A stretch of DNA of 64,000 bases from Sanderia malayensis (lineage: Eukaryota > Cnidaria > Scyphozoa > Semaeostomeae > Pelagiidae), in contig RQOL01000532.1 in NCBI GenBank assembly GCA_013076295.1, forward strand, positions 372,001-436,000, given 5' to 3'. Below the pieces are notes generated by a model, which was not told the DNA's origin, searched no databases, and saw only the letters and a program-made list of their open reading frames with translations. Every line of letters begins with the position of its first letter. The first letter of the stretch is position 1. The position numbers and the translations under genes were made by a program. Below are positions 63,049 to 64,000 of the stretch, piece after piece.

Positions 63049-63860
63049 CAACACTAAAGCCATAAATGATCAAGTTCTGCTTTTCTAATAACAGATCTAG
63101 ATGCAACGATCTAATAAACGAATTTCAGAAGCAGCAATTTCGTGATTTCACAGAAACGAAGCCATTCAAAGCACGAATTCGATTTTGCAGATATGGATGT
63201 GAACACAGCTGGCCAGACTCGAAAACAGCTATTTTCATATTCCATTGAAGCAGGCCGTGCGGAGAAGCATGCAAATCCCCCGAAACGGTTTCTCCTTGGC
63301 ATGCACAGAATTAATGTTCACGACTGACCATCCGAAGGCTAAAGTAGTGGATTTCAATCACGTGATTTTCGTTCTCGATTACATAAACGTGTATTCAAGC
63401 TGGAAACAATTTCTTCAACTTCACATGGATTCTAAACTGGAAACGTGCCCACCATTCAGTGCCCACCATTCAGTTGCAATTCAAAACGCCAAAGTTGTGC
63501 ATTTGGTCTATGAAATATGTGAGTGAATCAATTACAAACTTTGATGATTGCTCTATTTAAAACCCTTTCATACATATCATGAATTTTTGACTGCGTGTTT
63601 AGATGCATCTAACTTTGGGACCCGTCTAAAATGTTCGCAATGCGCTTTTGTATTGCTTTCATGGAATTCGTGTAGTTGTAAATATGTTTTTACGAATTTC
63701 ATCTGTATTTTTAATATTGTATATTCTCTAATCGAAATTTCGAATTAAATGGATCCAATTATGTTTTCTGATATACAATTCAATCAGAACGATTCTCTCC
63801 GTTCGGTTTAAATCCAGACGTTTCTGGCACGCTCAGAAGTGCACGAACATTTGCATCGCG
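63049..63860. other. No gene recognised
   Basis: Short overlapping frames at 63066-63526 show no domain. A 13-base tandem repeat (GTGCCCACCATTCA) lies at about 63446-63475. Confidence 0.4.
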
Positions 63861-63863
63861 GAA

Positions 63864-64000
63864 AAATGGACCTGGAACAACCTTGAAATGGAATCAGATC
63901 TCGGGGCTTCCATGGCGGAAAGGATGGAAATACGAGGATCAGAATCATTTCAAATAAAATCATGGGATAAAACATGGACCTAGAACAACCTTGGAATGGA
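63864..64000 (+). repeat. Direct repeat running off the window end (period about 107 bp)
   Basis: ATGGACCTGGAACAACCTTG at about 63867 recurs as ATGGACCTAGAACAACCTTG at about 63974, and the window ends inside the second copy. It could be the start of a satellite array. Confidence 0.55.

Overview
This is an AT-rich eukaryotic window, most likely from an animal and plausibly an anthozoan cnidarian (coral or sea anemone). Spliced genes with GT/AG introns, CR1/L2-type LINEs, Ty3/Gypsy elements, a Penelope-like remnant, and piggyBac, hAT, Mutator-like and pogo/Tigger-type DNA elements all point to an animal. The THAP-plus-P2X7-tail gene pair fits a cnidarian, but that placement is inference. Only one gene looks like ordinary host single-copy DNA. 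Nearly everything else is transposable elements, many nested inside each other.

Layout. 1-4816: a truncated MITE, a palindromic foldback-like structure (arms 848-2016 and 2705-3892) with a LINE 3' scrap at its centre, and a third copy of part of the arm. 6171-7539: an intact two-exon gene for a heme-dependent oxidative N-demethylase-like (DUF3445) protein with a C-terminal membrane anchor. 7975-12330: decayed LINE reverse transcriptase and LINE ORF1 pieces. 13206-17817: a complete but disabled Ty3/Gypsy element with 131-bp LTRs and a 5-bp target-site duplication.

19574-44483 is read here as one DNA transposon, swollen from about 5.4 kb to about 24.9 kb by later insertions. It has long terminal inverted repeats and two convergent spliced genes: a THAP-domain transposase on the plus strand (20847-37214) and, on the minus strand, a protein made of the zinc-binding C-terminal domain of P2X7 receptors (37228-41112). 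Its left TIR carries a MITE and a 159-bp retro-insertion. The THAP exon is split by 13.4 kb of LINEs. The second intron of the P2X7-type gene holds a 2.9-kb foldback element. The right TIR holds a 2.56-kb piggyBac-like element. Because the two TIRs match, each acts as the empty-site reference for insertions in the other, so several insertion boundaries can be read to the base.

44500-50932: a Penelope-like remnant, then an L1/Tx1-type ORF1 cut by a 5.2-kb Mutator-like element (45560-50790, 9-bp target duplication, TIRs built on a GACCCAAAA repeat), which itself contains a 1.38-kb hAT MITE with an 8-bp target duplication. 51683-55165: a second THAP remnant and two further LINE fragments. 55180-56680: three 187-bp pogo/Tigger-type MITEs. 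57600-59760: a truncated minus-strand Ty3/Gypsy element. 60150-64000: an interspersed repeat shared with 25190-26110, a weak inverted repeat, and sequence I could not assign.

The main result is the structure of the two-gene THAP/P2X7-domain transposon and the order of insertions it records. No CRISPR arrays, rRNA or convincing tRNA genes were seen.
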